Source: Anaeromyxobacter terrae
GTDB lineage: Bacteria; Myxococcota; Myxococcia; Myxococcales; Anaeromyxobacteraceae
NCBI RefSeq assembly: GCF_022690685.1
Contig: NZ_JALCYY010000015.1
Coordinates: forward strand, 39,163 to 103,162
DNA length: 64,000 bases
Direction: 5' to 3'
In this document: positions 52,515-62,077 of the stretch, in pieces
How positions within the stretch are numbered: position 1 is the stretch's first letter
Layout: each line of letters starts with the position of its first letter
The notes under the pieces: model-generated
The model's database searches: none
The model's input: only the letters and a program-made list of their open reading frames with translations
Told to the model about the DNA's origin: nothing
Made by a program: the position numbers and the translations under genes

Positions 52515-52892
52515 GGATTCCTCCCGCCGAGGCGCGTTCACTCGCCGCGTTCGAGAAGCACGATGCGGCGCGTGCCTCGGGCTCGGTGAAGACTGATGCT
52601 CCGCCGAGCGATCGGTTATCGCCCGTGGAGCGAGACTGTGGGTCCACTCGACGTGGGCGCCCACTTCGAAACGCGGTCGCCCACGCGTTCCGGGAGGCGC
52701 CTGGCCCCGGAGCGCCGCGTACACGCGCGCCCGCACGGACGCTCGGCCCCTCTCGGCTGAGCCCCGCCGCCTGCCGGCGTCACTGCGGCGGCCGTAAACG
52801 CCGTGAACCTTCGATCTCGGCGCGGCGACCGGACCCACGCTCCCTCGGTCGCCCCATGGCCGCCCGCCGGCGGTCGCGGTAAGTTCGCGTCC
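52515..52892. other. Intergenic region between the TIGR03118-like gene and the EF-hand-like gene
   Basis: 378 bp between divergent starts. Apart from several GCGG/CCGC runs I see no strong repeat, frame or operator. Confidence 0.4.
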
Positions 52893-55121
52893 ATGCGCCA
52901 AGCGACCCCCGCCGCCGAGCTCTCCCAGGCTCCGGCCGACCGTCCCGACGCCGCTCCGTCCGCCGGGCGCAACCACCGCCTCAGGTTCCACCGCGCCGGC
53001 GGCCTCGATCAGCTCGCGCTCGAGAGCGGCGCAGATCTCCTCGCGCTCGAGGGGCTCGACCAGAAGCTCTGGATCGCCCTCTCCTGCCCGACCCGCGGGC
53101 TCGAGCTCGACCCCCGCACCCTCGATCTCCTCGACCTCGACCGGGACGGGCGGGTCCGGGCGCCCGAGATCCTCGCCGCGATCCGCTTCTGCGCGGAGCG
53201 GCTGCGCGACGTGGGGCTCATCCTCTTCGGCGCCGACGCGCTCGCGCTCGACGCGCTCCGGGACGACACCCCCGAGGGGAAGGCCGCCCTCGGCGCGGCC
53301 CGGCAACTGCTCGCGCACGTCGGCCGTGCGGACGCGACGGCGATCCGCGCCGTGGACGTGGCGGACACGACGAAGGTGTTCGAGCACACGCTCTTCAACG
53401 GCGACGGCGTGGTGCCGCCCGAGTCGGCGCCGGACGCCGAGACGCGCCAGACGCTCCTCGACGTCCTCGCCACGATGGGCGGCCTCGCGGACCGGAGCGG
53501 AAAGCTCGGCGTCGATCGGGCCCGGGTGGACGCGTTCTACGCGGAGGCGGGGGCGTACGCGGAGTTCTGGCGCCGCGGCGAGGCGAGCGCGGACGTGATG
53601 GCGCTCGGCGAGCGCACGGCGGCCGCGCACGCGGCGGTCCAGGCGGTGCGCGCGAAGGTGGACGACTTCTTCGTCCGCTGCGGCCTCGCCGCCATGGAGC
53701 CGCGCTCCGCGCTCGCCCTGAACCGGACCGAGCCCGAGTTCGCCGCCCTCGCGGCGAAGGACCTCGCCGCCGCCGGGGCCGAGGTGGCCGCGTTCCCCCT
53801 TGCCCGCGTCGAGCCCGGACGGGCGCTCCCGCTCGCGGCGGGCGTGAACCCGGCCTGGGCGGCGGCGATGGCCGCCCTCCGGCGCGACGCGGTCGTCCCG
53901 CTCCACGGGGCGGGCAAGGACGCGCTCACGCTCGAGGAGTGGACGGACCTCGTCGCGCGCTTCGCGCCCCACGAGAGGTGGCTCGGGACGAAGGCCGGCG
54001 CGAAGGTCGAGCCGCTCGGGATCGCCCGGGTCCGCGAGATCGTCGCTGCGGGCCGGGCTCGCGTCGACGCGCTGCTCGCGGAGGACGAGGCCCGCGCCGC
54101 CGAGGCGGCAGCCATCGGCGACGTCGTCCGCCTCGTCCACTACAGCCGGGATCTCGGGACGCTGCTCAAGAACTTCGTGTCGTTCGCGGACTTCTACGAC
54201 CCGCTCCGCCCCGCGGTGTTCCAGGCCGGGACGCTCTTCCTCGACGCGCGCAGCTGCGAGCTCTGCATCCGGGTGGACGACCCCGGCGCGCACGCCTCGA
54301 TCGCCTCGCTGTCGCGGATGTACCTCGCCTACTGCGACTGCCGCCGTCCCGCCGGCGAGGCGATGAAGATCGTCGCCTGCTTCACGCAGGGTGACTCGGA
54401 CTACCTCATGGTGGGCCGCAACGGCGTGTTCTACGACCGCAAGGGCCGGGACTGGGACGCGACGATCGTGAAGATCGTCGAGAACCCGATCAGCATCCGC
54501 CAGGCGTTCTGGGCCCCGTACAAGAAGGCGCTGCGATTCATCGAGGAGCAGGTCGCGCGCTTCGCCCACGCGAAGCAGAAGGCCGCGGACGAGCACGTCC
54601 AGGCGACGGCGACGCACGTGGCCGACGCCGCCATCGGGGAGAAGGCCGCCCCGCCCCCGCCCGTCGACATCGGCAAGATGGTCGGCATCATCGCCGCCCT
54701 CGGCGTCGGCATCGGCGCCCTCGGCACGCTGCTCGGCGGGTTCGTGACCGGGTTCATGGACCTCCAGCCCTGGTGGGCGAAGGTCATCGCCGTGGCGGCG
54801 ATGGTCCTCGTCGTCTCGGGCCCGTCGGTGCTCATCTCCTGGCTCAAGCTCCGGCACCGGACGCTCGGTCCCATCCTCGACGCCAACGGCTGGGCGGTGA
54901 ACGGCCGCGTGCGGATCAACCTGCCGCTCGGGACCGCGCTGACCGACCGGGCGGCGCTGCCCGCCAATGCGCGCCGGACGCTCGACGACCCGTACGCGGA
55001 CGACGAGGCGAAGCGCCGGCGCCGCCTGCTCTGGCTCGCCGCCGCCGCCGCCGCGCTCGCCCTCGGCGCCGCGCGGTACCTCCACCAGTGGCCGTTCGGC
55101 CCGCCGTTCTGGCGGGGATAG
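52893..55121 (+). CDS. Large protein with EF-hand-like loop and C-terminal membrane spans
   Basis: 742 residues from the ATG at 52893. The first 600 residues look soluble and helical. Residues 81-92 (DLDRDGRVRAPE) match the 12-residue EF-hand loop, and a degenerate second copy lies at LFNGDGVVPPES. Two or three hydrophobic segments occur in the last 200 residues (IIAALGVGIGALGTLLGGF, VIAVAAMVLVVSGPSVLISW, LLWLAAAAAALALGAARYL). The region RSCELCIRVDDPGAHASIAS and MVGRNGVFYDRKGRDWDATI looks strongly structured. No family was recognised. It is divergent from the TIGR03118-like gene. Confidence 0.78.
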   Translation: MRQATPAAELSQAPADRPDAAPSAGRNHRLRFHRAGGLDQLALESGADLLALEGLDQKLWIALSCPTRGLELDPRTLDLLDLDRDGRVRAPEILAAIRFCAERLRDVGLILFGADALALDALRDDTPEGKAALGAARQLLAHVGRADATAIRAVDVADTTKVFEHTLFNGDGVVPPESAPDAETRQTLLDVLATMGGLADRSGKLGVDRARVDAFYAEAGAYAEFWRRGEASADVMALGERTAAAHAAVQAVRAKVDDFFVRCGLAAMEPRSALALNRTEPEFAALAAKDLAAAGAEVAAFPLARVEPGRALPLAAGVNPAWAAAMAALRRDAVVPLHGAGKDALTLEEWTDLVARFAPHERWLGTKAGAKVEPLGIARVREIVAAGRARVDALLAEDEARAAEAAAIGDVVRLVHYSRDLGTLLKNFVSFADFYDPLRPAVFQAGTLFLDARSCELCIRVDDPGAHASIASLSRMYLAYCDCRRPAGEAMKIVACFTQGDSDYLMVGRNGVFYDRKGRDWDATIVKIVENPISIRQAFWAPYKKALRFIEEQVARFAHAKQKAADEHVQATATHVADAAIGEKAAPPPPVDIGKMVGIIAALGVGIGALGTLLGGFVTGFMDLQPWWAKVIAVAAMVLVVSGPSVLISWLKLRHRTLGPILDANGWAVNGRVRINLPLGTALTDRAALPANARRTLDDPYADDEAKRRRRLLWLAAAAAALALGAARYLHQWPFGPPFWRG

Positions 55122-55148
55122 CCGGGCGCTCGCGAGCGGACGGCGCGA

Positions 55149-57074
55149 TCAGCCCCGCCGCGCGACGAGCGCGGTCAGCTCGTCGAGGTGCGCCGGCTTC
55201 CCGAGGTGTGCCTCGAAGCCGGCCTCCTTCGCGCGCGCCTTGTCCTCCGGCTGCGCGTAGCCGCTGAGGGCGATGAGGCGCATCCCGCGGAGCGACGCGT
55301 CCGCGCGCAGCTCGCGGGCGACCTCGTACCCGTCCACGTCGGGGAGGCCGATGTCGCAGAGGACGAGCTCCGGCCTGAGCTCGCGCGCCTTCGCGATCCC
55401 CGACAGGCCGTCGGTCGCGACGTGCACGCGGTGACCCTCCATCTGCAGCACCTCGGCGATGGTCTGCGCCGCGTCCACGTTGTCCTCGATGACGAGGATG
55501 TCGACGCTCCGCACGTTCGCCCGCACCGCGGGGTGCAGCGGGGGCTCCGGCGGACCGGGCGCCACCGGAAGCGTCACGACGAACTCCGACCCTCGGCCGG
55601 CGCCCTCGCTGTCCGCGCGCACGCCGCCCCCGTGCAGCTCGACGAGCCCCCTCACGAGCGCGAGCCCGAGGCCGAGGCCGCCGCGCGTCCGGGCGAGCCC
55701 CTCGTCCGCCTGCACGAACGGCTCGAAGATGCGCGGCAGGAGCTCGGCGGGGACGCCGACGCCGTCGTCGCGCACGCGGATCTCGGCCCGCCCGCCCTCG
55801 GTGGCGACGCCCACCGCCACCGCCACCGCCCCGCCCTCCCGGCTGAACTTCGCGGCGTTCTGGAGCAGGTTCCCGACGACCTGCGCGATCCGCGTGGCGT
55901 CCGCCTCGATCCACACCGGGCCGGCGAGCTCGACCCGCAGCTCGATGTGACGTCCGTCGAAGAGCGTCCGGTGGTCGTCGCAGGTCCGCGCCACCACCTC
56001 GCGCAGGTCGACGCGCGAGCGCTGCAGCTCGATCTTCCCGCGCGAGATGCGCGTCACGTCGAGCAGGTCGTCCACGAGCCGCGTGAGGTGCTCCGTCTGC
56101 CGGCGGATGACCTCCTTCGCTCGCGCCGCCTTTTCGCTGCCCGGCGGCGCGCGCTCGAGGAGGTAGATGCTGTTGCGGATGGGGGCGAGGGGGTTGCGCA
56201 GCTCGTGCGAGAGGACGCCGAGGAACTCGGTCTTGAGCCGATCGGCCTCGCGCAGCGCCTCCTCCGCGCGCTTGCGCTCGGTGACGTCCATGACGTAGCC
56301 GTGCCAGATGAGGCTCCCGTCCGGCTCCGCGGCCGGCACCGACCAGCCCTCGAGCCAGCGCACTCCCTTCGCCGGGTGCCGGTAGCGGAACACGTCGTGC
56401 CAGCGCGACCTCGCGCGCGCGGCCTCCCCGAGGACCTCGACCACGCGCTGCCGGTCCTCCGGGTGCACGTTCGCCATGAGCGGGCCGAAGTCCTCCGCGA
56501 GCACCTCCCGCGGGATCCCGTAGAGGTCCTCGGCCGCCGGGGTGGTGAACGGCATGCACGCGGTGCCGTCGGGCCGGAGCCGGTAGGAGCAGACGACACC
56601 GGGCACGCTCGCCGCGACCTTGGCGAGCTGATCCCGGAGCGCGCGCTGCTCCTCCGCGATCTCGTCGAGGCGCCGGGTCTCCGCGTCGAGGCCCGCCGGC
56701 GCCTGTCGCTGCTCGGCGGCGTCACGCATCGTGAACAGGATGCCGGTGCCCGTCTCCATCGGCACCGGCGAGAGCTGCCCCTCCCACCAGACCTCGCGGC
56801 CGAGCACCCGCTCTCCATGCCGCGGGACGCTCACGGTCTCGCCGCGCTGGACGCGCTCGTAGAACGAGAGGGCCAGCTCGCGCGTGTCGGGGAACACCGC
56901 GAGGATGTCCTCCCCCTCGATGCGCTCGGCGGCGTACCCGCTCCAGCGCAGCCACTCCGCGTTCGCGCGCAGCACCGTCAGGTTGGGCGCGACGAAGCAG
57001 AGCCCGACTCCGGCGCGGGCGAACAGGAGCCCCAGCACCTCGGCCGAGATCGCCGCCTGCTGCTGGATCGCCAC
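55149..57074 (-). CDS. Hybrid sensor histidine kinase with two PAS domains and receiver
   Basis: 641 residues, no membrane span. PAS1 is about 12-118, PAS2 about 150-268 (with ANVHPEDRQRVVEVL). HisKA follows, with His290 in FLGVLSHELRNPLAPIR. The ATPase domain has N403/N406 (GNLLQNAAKF), DDGVGVP and GGLGLGLALVRGLVELHGG. A C-terminal receiver (524-640) has Asp574 in LVLCDIGLPDVDGYEV. A cytosolic sensor with an internal phosphorelay; the DNA-binding partner is not adjacent. Confidence 0.95.
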   Translation of the reverse strand: MAIQQQAAISAEVLGLLFARAGVGLCFVAPNLTVLRANAEWLRWSGYAAERIEGEDILAVFPDTRELALSFYERVQRGETVSVPRHGERVLGREVWWEGQLSPVPMETGTGILFTMRDAAEQRQAPAGLDAETRRLDEIAEEQRALRDQLAKVAASVPGVVCSYRLRPDGTACMPFTTPAAEDLYGIPREVLAEDFGPLMANVHPEDRQRVVEVLGEAARARSRWHDVFRYRHPAKGVRWLEGWSVPAAEPDGSLIWHGYVMDVTERKRAEEALREADRLKTEFLGVLSHELRNPLAPIRNSIYLLERAPPGSEKAARAKEVIRRQTEHLTRLVDDLLDVTRISRGKIELQRSRVDLREVVARTCDDHRTLFDGRHIELRVELAGPVWIEADATRIAQVVGNLLQNAAKFSREGGAVAVAVGVATEGGRAEIRVRDDGVGVPAELLPRIFEPFVQADEGLARTRGGLGLGLALVRGLVELHGGGVRADSEGAGRGSEFVVTLPVAPGPPEPPLHPAVRANVRSVDILVIEDNVDAAQTIAEVLQMEGHRVHVATDGLSGIAKARELRPELVLCDIGLPDVDGYEVARELRADASLRGMRLIALSGYAQPEDKARAKEAGFEAHLGKPAHLDELTALVARRG

Positions 57075-57325
57075 GGGCGCCTCCGCGGCGCGAGCGCGAA
57101 CCCTGCGCGCGTGCCCAGCGGCAGATTAGCGCACCCCGCCCGCCGAAGGGCGGCGACGGCGAGGCCTTCCCTCGCCGGCACGGCTCCGCCTCGCGCGCTC
57201 GGCGACCGTGCGCACTCGGGGATTCCGGGCCGAGCGTCCTCTGCGCACATCGGAGCCGAACGCCCTCCTTTGCGTGTCCCTCGGCCTCAGTACAATGCTG
57301 CTCTCCCCTTCACTGGAGGTCCGTG

Positions 57326-58102
57326 ATGCGCACCGTCGTCGTCGTCGCCCTCGTCGGGCTCACGTCCGCCTGCGTCTCGGCGGGGAAGTTCCGCAACAAG
57401 GCCGCCGAGGCCGACGAGCTCCGGGCGCACGGGGCGGAGCTCGAGGCCGCGCTCGCGCGGACCAACGGCGAGCTCGAGAAGCGGAGCGAGGAGGCCCGGG
57501 CGCTCCAGGCGCAGGTCGCCGAGCTCTCGACATCGCGCGGCACGCTCGAGGCGCGGGTGAACGAGCTCTCCACGTCCAAGAGCAAGCTCGAGACCGTCAA
57601 GGCGGAGCTGGAGAAGAAGAGCTCGGAGTACGAGAAGATGGCGAACGCGCTGCGCGGCGAGATCGACGCCGGCCGCGTCGAGCTCACCGAGCTCCGCGGC
57701 AAGATGACGGTCAAGATGAAGGACAAGATCCTCTTCTCGTCGGGCTCCGCGACGCTCGGCAAGCCGGGCAAGGGCGCGCTCGCCGCGGTCGCGGAGGTGC
57801 TGCGCGGCGTCGACGGCAAGGTCATCCGCGTCGAGGGGCACACCGACAACGTTCCGCTCGGCCGGGGCGGGTTCGTGTCGAACTGGGATCTGTCGGTCGC
57901 GCGCGCCCTCGCGGTCGTGAGGTTCCTGCAGGAGGCGGGCGTCGAGCCGACGCGCCTCGCCGCCGCCGGCTACGGCGAGTACCAGCCCATCGCCCCGAAC
58001 GACACGCCCGAGGGGCGCAGCCAGAACCGACGCATCGAGATCGTCCTCGCGCCGGGTGAGGCTCTCGCCCCCGCTCCGGCACCCGCTCCCGCGGGGATGT
58101 GA
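57326..58102 (+). CDS. OmpA-family lipoprotein with coiled coil
   Basis: 258 residues from the ATG at 57326 after GGAGGT; a GTG one codon earlier is possible. The lipobox LTSACV gives acylated Cys16. A long coiled coil (about 25-120, e.g. ELEKRSEEARALQAQVAEL) leads to an OmpA/MotB peptidoglycan-binding domain: KILFSSGSATLGKPGKGAL, VEGHTDNVPL, and GYGEYQPIAPNDTPEGRSQNR. The family ties the outer membrane or a motor-like complex to peptidoglycan. An Ala/Pro tail ends the protein. Confidence 0.93.
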   Translation: MRTVVVVALVGLTSACVSAGKFRNKAAEADELRAHGAELEAALARTNGELEKRSEEARALQAQVAELSTSRGTLEARVNELSTSKSKLETVKAELEKKSSEYEKMANALRGEIDAGRVELTELRGKMTVKMKDKILFSSGSATLGKPGKGALAAVAEVLRGVDGKVIRVEGHTDNVPLGRGGFVSNWDLSVARALAVVRFLQEAGVEPTRLAAAGYGEYQPIAPNDTPEGRSQNRRIEIVLAPGEALAPAPAPAPAGM

Positions 58103-58308
58103 GCTCGATCCCTCGACGTCGTTCGGGTTCAGTGGCCGCGGATACGTCGCTCATGGCTCGACCGGTCGTGTGGGCCCGCGAGGGGACCTCACTTCCGGCC
58201 AACACATCGTGACGGAGAAGGGATCTTCCGTGGAGGTGCCGGACGCATAGATGTTCCGAGGTCGACGGGCCATGGCGGTCCGCCCTCGAGCTCGGAGGAG
58301 GTCCGGGG

Positions 58309-58860
58309 ATGACTCTGCATGGAGGCGTGACTTCTCATTCGGCGAAGTACTGGCAGCGCGCGGGCACGCTGCTCGCGGCGGTGGGCGGCGCCATCGTCTT
58401 GACCATTCCGAGCCTGGCGGCCGCGCATCTGCCGCCGAGCTGCCCGGAGTCCTGGAACCCGCCCGCCGTGATCATCCCGCCCGCGGGCTACAAGACCGAG
58501 CCCGGCACGAACCCCAACAGCGGCCAGAATCCCGACGGCTTCTTCGAGCTCAACTCGTCGGACGGGCATGACCTCCGCTGCTTCGATGGGTGTCCCGCCG
58601 GCTTCGGTGGCGCAGAGCCGGCGGAGGACGGCGGCACCGGCTTCGAGTTCGGGACGTTCGCCGACGGCACGCACGTCAAGTACACCGAGGCGAATGGCAA
58701 GGATCCGGCCGTCCAGAAGATGGCCGGCAACAATGGCGGGGGCAATGGCCGTGCTGTGGAGGTCGACTGGCACTTCTGGGGCCAGGGTGACCTGTGGATC
58801 TGCGACGCCGTGGATCCCTCGATCTGCACTTGCTGCCGCGTCTCGCCGCCCCCGAGATAG
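58309..58860 (+). CDS. Secreted hypothetical protein
   Basis: 183 residues from the ATG at 58309 after GGAGGTCC. A signal-like helix (LLAAVGGAIVLTIPSLAAA) precedes a small domain that is Pro- and Gly-rich, with PPSCPESWNPPAVIIPPAG and a His/Asp-rich centre (GTHVKYTEANGKDP). Cys residues are arranged as LRCFDGCPAG and WICDAVDPSICTCCR, which could form disulfides or bind metal. No family was recognised. Confidence 0.7.
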   Translation: MTLHGGVTSHSAKYWQRAGTLLAAVGGAIVLTIPSLAAAHLPPSCPESWNPPAVIIPPAGYKTEPGTNPNSGQNPDGFFELNSSDGHDLRCFDGCPAGFGGAEPAEDGGTGFEFGTFADGTHVKYTEANGKDPAVQKMAGNNGGGNGRAVEVDWHFWGQGDLWICDAVDPSICTCCRVSPPPR

Positions 58861-58882
58861 GGCCCGCATCGAGGCGAACCGT

Positions 58883-58909
58883 CGAGGCCGCTCCGCCGGG
58901 GCGGCCTCG
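58883..58909 (+). terminator. Terminator hairpin
   Basis: CGAGGCCGC and GCGGCCTCG pair over 9 bp around a 9-nt loop, 22 bp past the stop of the secreted protein gene and before the convergent acyltransferase gene. Confidence 0.65.
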
Positions 58910-58987
58910 CGTGTCTTCACGAGGCCCCGTCACGAGGTCGCGGTGGGCCAGGGCGAGGCGGGAGCCGATCACCGGCCGACCACGGCG

Positions 58988-60307
58988 TCACCCGGCTCGC
59001 CGCCCTGCGGTCCGGCGCCGACCGACGGAGCGCGGGCTCCGGCGCACGCCGAGCGCCGCCGCCTCCGACTCGATCCGGGCGACCAGCTCCGCGGGCTCGG
59101 CGAGGACCGCCGCGTCGGAGCGCACCCCGACCCGCACCTCGCCCGCGTAGCTCAGGACGCTCACGCCGAGCCCGAGGTTCGCGGGGTGCGGCACCCAGAA
59201 CATTGCGCTCGCCAGCGGCCGGCCGGCGAGGTGGACGGGCGCCCTCGGCCCCGGGAGGTTGGTGAGCACGAGCGAGGCCTTCCGCGCGAAGAAGCGCGTG
59301 AGCGCGTGCTGCACCACGTCCGGCGCGTAGCCCGCGAGCGCGAGCACGTCGTGGGCCACGAGGGCGCCCGCCCCTGCGCGGAGCGCGGCGACGCGCGCGC
59401 GGACCGCCTCGAGCCGCGCGGCGGGCGCCGCGAGCTCGATGGGCAGATCGAGGAAGACGAGCCCGAAGCGATTCCCCAGCGAGGCGTCGGTGCCGAGATC
59501 CGGGCGGGCCGGCCGGAAGTTCACCGGGATGAACGCGCGCACCGGGCGCAAGGGCGCCCCACGCGCCGCGAGCAGCGACCGGAGCGCGCCGGCGATGGCG
59601 GCCACCACGACGTCGTTCACCGTGGCGCTCCGGCGGCGGCCTGCCTCGCGGATCGCGTCGAGGGGGACGTCCTCGGACCACGCCACCCTGCGCACGCCGG
59701 AGAGCTCCACCGCGGAGAGGGCCGGCGGATCGCTCGACATCGCGGCGAGCCGCGCGAGCGTGATCCCGAACGCGGCGGCATCGCGCGCGGCGGCGAGCTG
59801 CGCGCTCCCGAGCCACGGGTGCCCCGCGTGCACCGGCTCGACATGGGCGCGCGGGGCCTCCTCGGCGGCGTGCTCGTCCGCGAGGGCGAGGAGCAGCGCC
59901 ACGAGCGCGAACCCGTCGCCGAGCGCGTGGTGGAGCTTCGCGACGATCGCCCCGCCGCGCCCGCGCTCCCGCACGACGTGGACGCGCCAGAGCGGGTGCG
60001 CCGGGTCGAGCGAGGACGAGGCCACCTCGCCGATGAAGTCGGGGAGCGTGCCGGGCGCGATCTCCACCGGGAGGAGGTGTCGCCGGAGCGAGAACCCGGG
60101 ATCCGGCTCCCAGCCCGGCGCGCCCAGGAAGCAGGGCACGGGTCGCTGCCGGAAGCGCTCGACCGCGAGCAGCCGCTCCTCGACGAGCCGCCGGACGCGC
60201 GCGAGCTCGACCGGACCTCGGAACGAGAGGAGCGCGACGACGTCGACCTCGTTCCTCGGCCGATCCATGCGGTACCAGGCCGCATCGCCCGCCGTCATCC
60301 GCTGCAT
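58988..60307 (-). CDS. WS/DGAT-type acyltransferase
   Basis: 439 residues from the ATG at 60307 after GGAGGG. The condensing motif HHALGDG (His126, His127, Asp131) in IVAKLHHALGDGFALV is that of bacterial wax-ester synthase/diacylglycerol acyltransferases. The family lines SATVNDVVVAAIAGALR and SLGNRFGLVFLDLPI also occur. These enzymes join fatty acyl-CoA to alcohols or diacylglycerol for storage lipid, at the inner membrane face. Length is near the usual 450-470. Confidence 0.92.
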   Translation of the reverse strand: MQRMTAGDAAWYRMDRPRNEVDVVALLSFRGPVELARVRRLVEERLLAVERFRQRPVPCFLGAPGWEPDPGFSLRRHLLPVEIAPGTLPDFIGEVASSSLDPAHPLWRVHVVRERGRGGAIVAKLHHALGDGFALVALLLALADEHAAEEAPRAHVEPVHAGHPWLGSAQLAAARDAAAFGITLARLAAMSSDPPALSAVELSGVRRVAWSEDVPLDAIREAGRRRSATVNDVVVAAIAGALRSLLAARGAPLRPVRAFIPVNFRPARPDLGTDASLGNRFGLVFLDLPIELAAPAARLEAVRARVAALRAGAGALVAHDVLALAGYAPDVVQHALTRFFARKASLVLTNLPGPRAPVHLAGRPLASAMFWVPHPANLGLGVSVLSYAGEVRVGVRSDAAVLAEPAELVARIESEAAALGVRRSPRSVGRRRTAGRRAG

Positions 60308-60631
60308 CGCCGGCCCTCCCGGCCCTGCCTGCGCTGACGCGCCGCCGGAGCTCTCGCGCCGCGACCAGCGTACGCCGGCGCCCTCGCGCAGGCGACGCGC
60401 CCCGGAGGTCCCCCCGCCAAGCGCCGGTCGGCCGGCGCCCGTACGCGCGCTCGCCCGCTCGGACGCATGATCACGATCCGTCAACTCGACGAGCATTCAC
60501 GCTCCGGCCGGCACGCCCCGCGGGGCGCGCCCGCGCTCCGAAGGCTCCCGGCCACGCCTGGGGCCCGCCCGGGAGAGCTCGGTGCTGGTATGGATCCGGC
60601 GAGCGCGCGAGGCGGCGCGGGAGGGTGATCC
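60308..60631. other. Intergenic region between acyltransferase and PsiE genes
   Basis: 324 bp between divergent starts. It includes the palindrome GCCCCGCGGGGC near 60513. No reading frame or operator repeat is convincing. Confidence 0.4.
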
Positions 60632-61102
60632 TTGGAGCGCGAGCCCCGAAGCCGGACGCGCGGCTTCATCTCGACCGCGTTCACGCGGGCCCAGGACGTG
60701 GTGTACGTCGCGCTCGGCGTGCTCCTCGCGCTGAGCGCCGCCGCGATCGTCATCCACGGCGGGATCGATCTCGTCCACGCGGTGTTCGGGGGCGTGGACG
60801 TCCGCGCGATCGTGACGCTGCTCGACCGGATCCTGCTCGCCCTGATGGTGGTCGAGCTGCTCTACACGGTGCAGGTGTCGTTCCGCGAGCACACCCTCGT
60901 GCCGGAGCCGTTCCTGCTCGTCGCCCTCATCGCCGCGGTCCGCCGGATCCTCGTCATCACCGCAGAGTTCGGCGCGCAGACCCGGCCCGACGACAAGCTG
61001 TTCCGGCAGGTGATGTCGGAGCTCGGGCTCCTCACCGTGCTCATCGTGGTGCTCGTCGTGGCGCTCGTGATCCTCCGCAAGCAGCCGACCGCGGCGGAGT
61101 GA
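60632..61102 (+). CDS. PsiE-like phosphate-starvation-inducible membrane protein
   Basis: 156 residues from a TTG at 60632 after GGGAGGGTGA. Four hydrophobic helices are visible: VVYVALGVLLALSAAAIVI, RILLALMVVELLYTVQV, EPFLLVALIAAVRRILVIT and LLTVLIVVLVVALVIL. The order and the FREHTLVPEPFLLVALIAAVRR line are typical of the PsiE domain. Function is unknown; E. coli psiE is induced by phosphate starvation. The stop is 18 bp from that of the convergent methyltransferase. Confidence 0.85.
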   Translation: MEREPRSRTRGFISTAFTRAQDVVYVALGVLLALSAAAIVIHGGIDLVHAVFGGVDVRAIVTLLDRILLALMVVELLYTVQVSFREHTLVPEPFLLVALIAAVRRILVITAEFGAQTRPDDKLFRQVMSELGLLTVLIVVLVVALVILRKQPTAAE

Positions 61103-61120
61103 AGGCCGCCTCGCCGCGCG

Positions 61121-61942
61121 TCAGCCCAGAGGCCGGCGGCCCACCACGTAGGCGATCCACCCGGCCTGGTTCCGCGCGCTGCCGCGCGGCAGGTAGCGAG
61201 CCGCCGCGCCGGGCCCCGCGTCCCACAGCACCTCGATCGCGTCGAACCCCGCCTCGCGGAGGAGCTCCGTCAGCTCGGGGAGGCTCCAGAGCCGCCAGTC
61301 GTACTGGAACGCGCGGCGCATCGGCCGGCCTCCCGCGAGCTCGAAGTGGATGGTGCAGCGGATCCGGTGCGTGATGGGATCGAACCCCTCCTGCTCCCAT
61401 ACGTAGGTCACGCCGCGCCCGATCCGCCTGCGCTCGACGAGCGCCCGCTGCGCGTCCCACCCGCCGAAGGCGTCGAGCACGAGGGCGCCACCCGGCGCGA
61501 GCGCGCCCAGCGCGGAGCGCAGGTACCCGCCGAGCGCCTCGCGCGTGCGGAACACCGCGTAGCTGAAGTTGAGGGCGACGACCGCGTCGAACCCCTCGCC
61601 GTTCGGCTCGCGGACGTCGCCGGTGACGAGGTCGAGCCGCGAGGCCGCGGCCCCGAGCGCGGGGACCCGGTAGGTCCGGGCCCACGCGTGCACGGAGGGC
61701 TCGAGATCGACCGCGACCGCCGTCCGCCGTGGCCCCTTCTCCACCCACCTCGCGGCGAGCGCCGCCGTGCCGCTGAAGTCCTCCCGGAGCCGCTGCGCCG
61801 GACGGCGTCCGCGGAGGACCCGCTCGATGATGGCGATGTCCGCGTCCGGGTCCTGGACCGCGCGCTCGTAGAGGCGGTGGGGGTCGCGGGGGCCGGGCTT
61901 CGGAGCGGGAGCGCTTCGGGGGACGCGGTTCGCGGGGCGCAT
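61121..61942 (-). CDS. Class I SAM-dependent methyltransferase
   Basis: 273 residues from the ATG at 61942, spaced 8 bases after GGAGGG; an ATG at 61957 abuts its own purine run. The opening PHRLYERAVQDPDADIAIIERV, then LREDFSGTAALAARWV, is a variant SAM motif I used by a Methyltransf_25-like group. AVDLEPSVHAWA carries the acidic ribose contact, and ALNFSYAVFRTREALGGYL follows. Substrate unknown. It is transcribed away from the M28 peptidase gene. Confidence 0.87.
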   Translation of the reverse strand: MRPANRVPRSAPAPKPGPRDPHRLYERAVQDPDADIAIIERVLRGRRPAQRLREDFSGTAALAARWVEKGPRRTAVAVDLEPSVHAWARTYRVPALGAAASRLDLVTGDVREPNGEGFDAVVALNFSYAVFRTREALGGYLRSALGALAPGGALVLDAFGGWDAQRALVERRRIGRGVTYVWEQEGFDPITHRIRCTIHFELAGGRPMRRAFQYDWRLWSLPELTELLREAGFDAIEVLWDAGPGAAARYLPRGSARNQAGWIAYVVGRRPLG

Positions 61943-62077
61943 TCGGGCGCCCTCCATACCCCTCCCCCCGCCGCCCGGCAACTCGCGCGCGCCCGCGCTG
62001 GGGGGCGCGGCGGCTCGCCCGGGTGCGCCCCGGCCTCCACGCTGCCCGGAGCGCGCCGGCCGTCTATGGGGCGACGC

